A stretch of DNA of 28,487 bases, from positions 1-28,487 of IMG/VR virus record IMGVR_UViG_3300003894_000003; one strand, 5' to 3'. Position numbers and translations under genes: made by a program. Positions within the stretch are counted from its first letter, which is position 1; every line of letters starts with the position of its first letter. The notes beneath the pieces were generated by a model, which saw only the letters and a program-made list of their open reading frames with translations, made no database searches and had not been told where the DNA came from. Shown one piece after another: positions 28,406 to 28,487 of the stretch. Origin of the DNA: a virus.

Positions 28406-28487
28406 AGGAATCGCGCTAAACGTGGAGTTGGTAGGTATCAAAAATCTCAAAACAACCCACACATGGCGATTGGAGTTCGATGTGTAC
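28383..28487 (+). CDS. Start of the gene that crosses the circular join (second copy)
   Basis: In the right-hand copy of the 100-base overlap, the frame begins at the ATG at 28383 (MTDMAQ) and is cut by the end of the window; it continues at bases 1-181 in the circular genome, where the full description is given. It overlaps the zinc-ribbon gene by 23 bases. The gene would be 61 residues from this start or 58 from the internal ATG. Confidence 0.75.
   Translation, partial: MTDMAQNEGIALNVELVGIKNLKTTHTWRLEFDVY
28388..28487. repeat. Terminal direct repeat (circular overlap), right copy
   Basis: These 100 bases match bases 1-100 exactly, so the sequence closes on itself. The unique genome is 28,387 bp if the overlap is removed. 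Confidence 0.95.

Overview
The window is a complete, circular temperate siphophage genome. The first 100 bases are repeated exactly as the last 100 bases, so the unique sequence is about 28,387 bp and the ends are an assembly overlap on a circular or circularly permuted molecule. The host cannot be named with confidence. Genes use ordinary Shine-Dalgarno starts, one lipoprotein has a Bacteroidota-style SSC lipobox, and the phage carries the 3' half of a tRNA-Asp(GUC) without encoded CCA as its attP core. Structural proteins resemble those of marine phages, so an aquatic Gram-negative host is a reasonable guess.

Layout: (1) 1-3200, packaging: junction-spanning small gene, small-terminase-like protein, large terminase, portal. 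(2) 3181-6903, head: morphogenesis proteins, scaffold, and a major capsid gene split by a 222-nt ORF-less group I intron. (3) 6952-9119, a fibre or decoration protein followed by a lysis cassette that sits between head and tail genes. (4) 9116-17286, tail: connector, terminator, tube, frameshifted assembly chaperones, tape measure, tip proteins. (5) 17283-18501, an AbrB-like small protein, a lipoprotein and three membrane/coiled-coil proteins. (6) 18502-20577, lysogeny: attP with flanking arm-type repeats, a divergent tyrosine integrase, and a repressor joining a HTH to a PAS domain. (7) 20577-28101, early region on the plus strand: small HTH protein, HNH protein, recombination-like protein, replication initiator with iteron-like repeats inside its gene, C5 DNA methyltransferase with a long second reading frame and a G9 tract, NinG-like nuclease, DEDDy exonuclease with zinc ribbons, and many tiny genes, ending in a sigma-region-4-like protein. 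(8) 28102-28405, a candidate late promoter (TATAAT), a hairpin-rich leader and an FmdB-like zinc-ribbon gene that lead back into packaging genes.

How it works together (inference): the PAS repressor holds divergent promoters near 20490-20577. On induction the rightward early operon makes replication, recombination and methylation proteins. The sigma-like protein then turns on late transcription from about 28119, which runs through packaging, head, lysis and tail genes to the convergent attP region. The strongest points for follow-up are the capsid intron, the dual-frame methyltransferase locus with its G9 tract, the PAS-type repressor, the helically phased repeats in the replication gene, the -1 frameshift site, the integrase without the usual Arg-I, and two structured intergenic regions.
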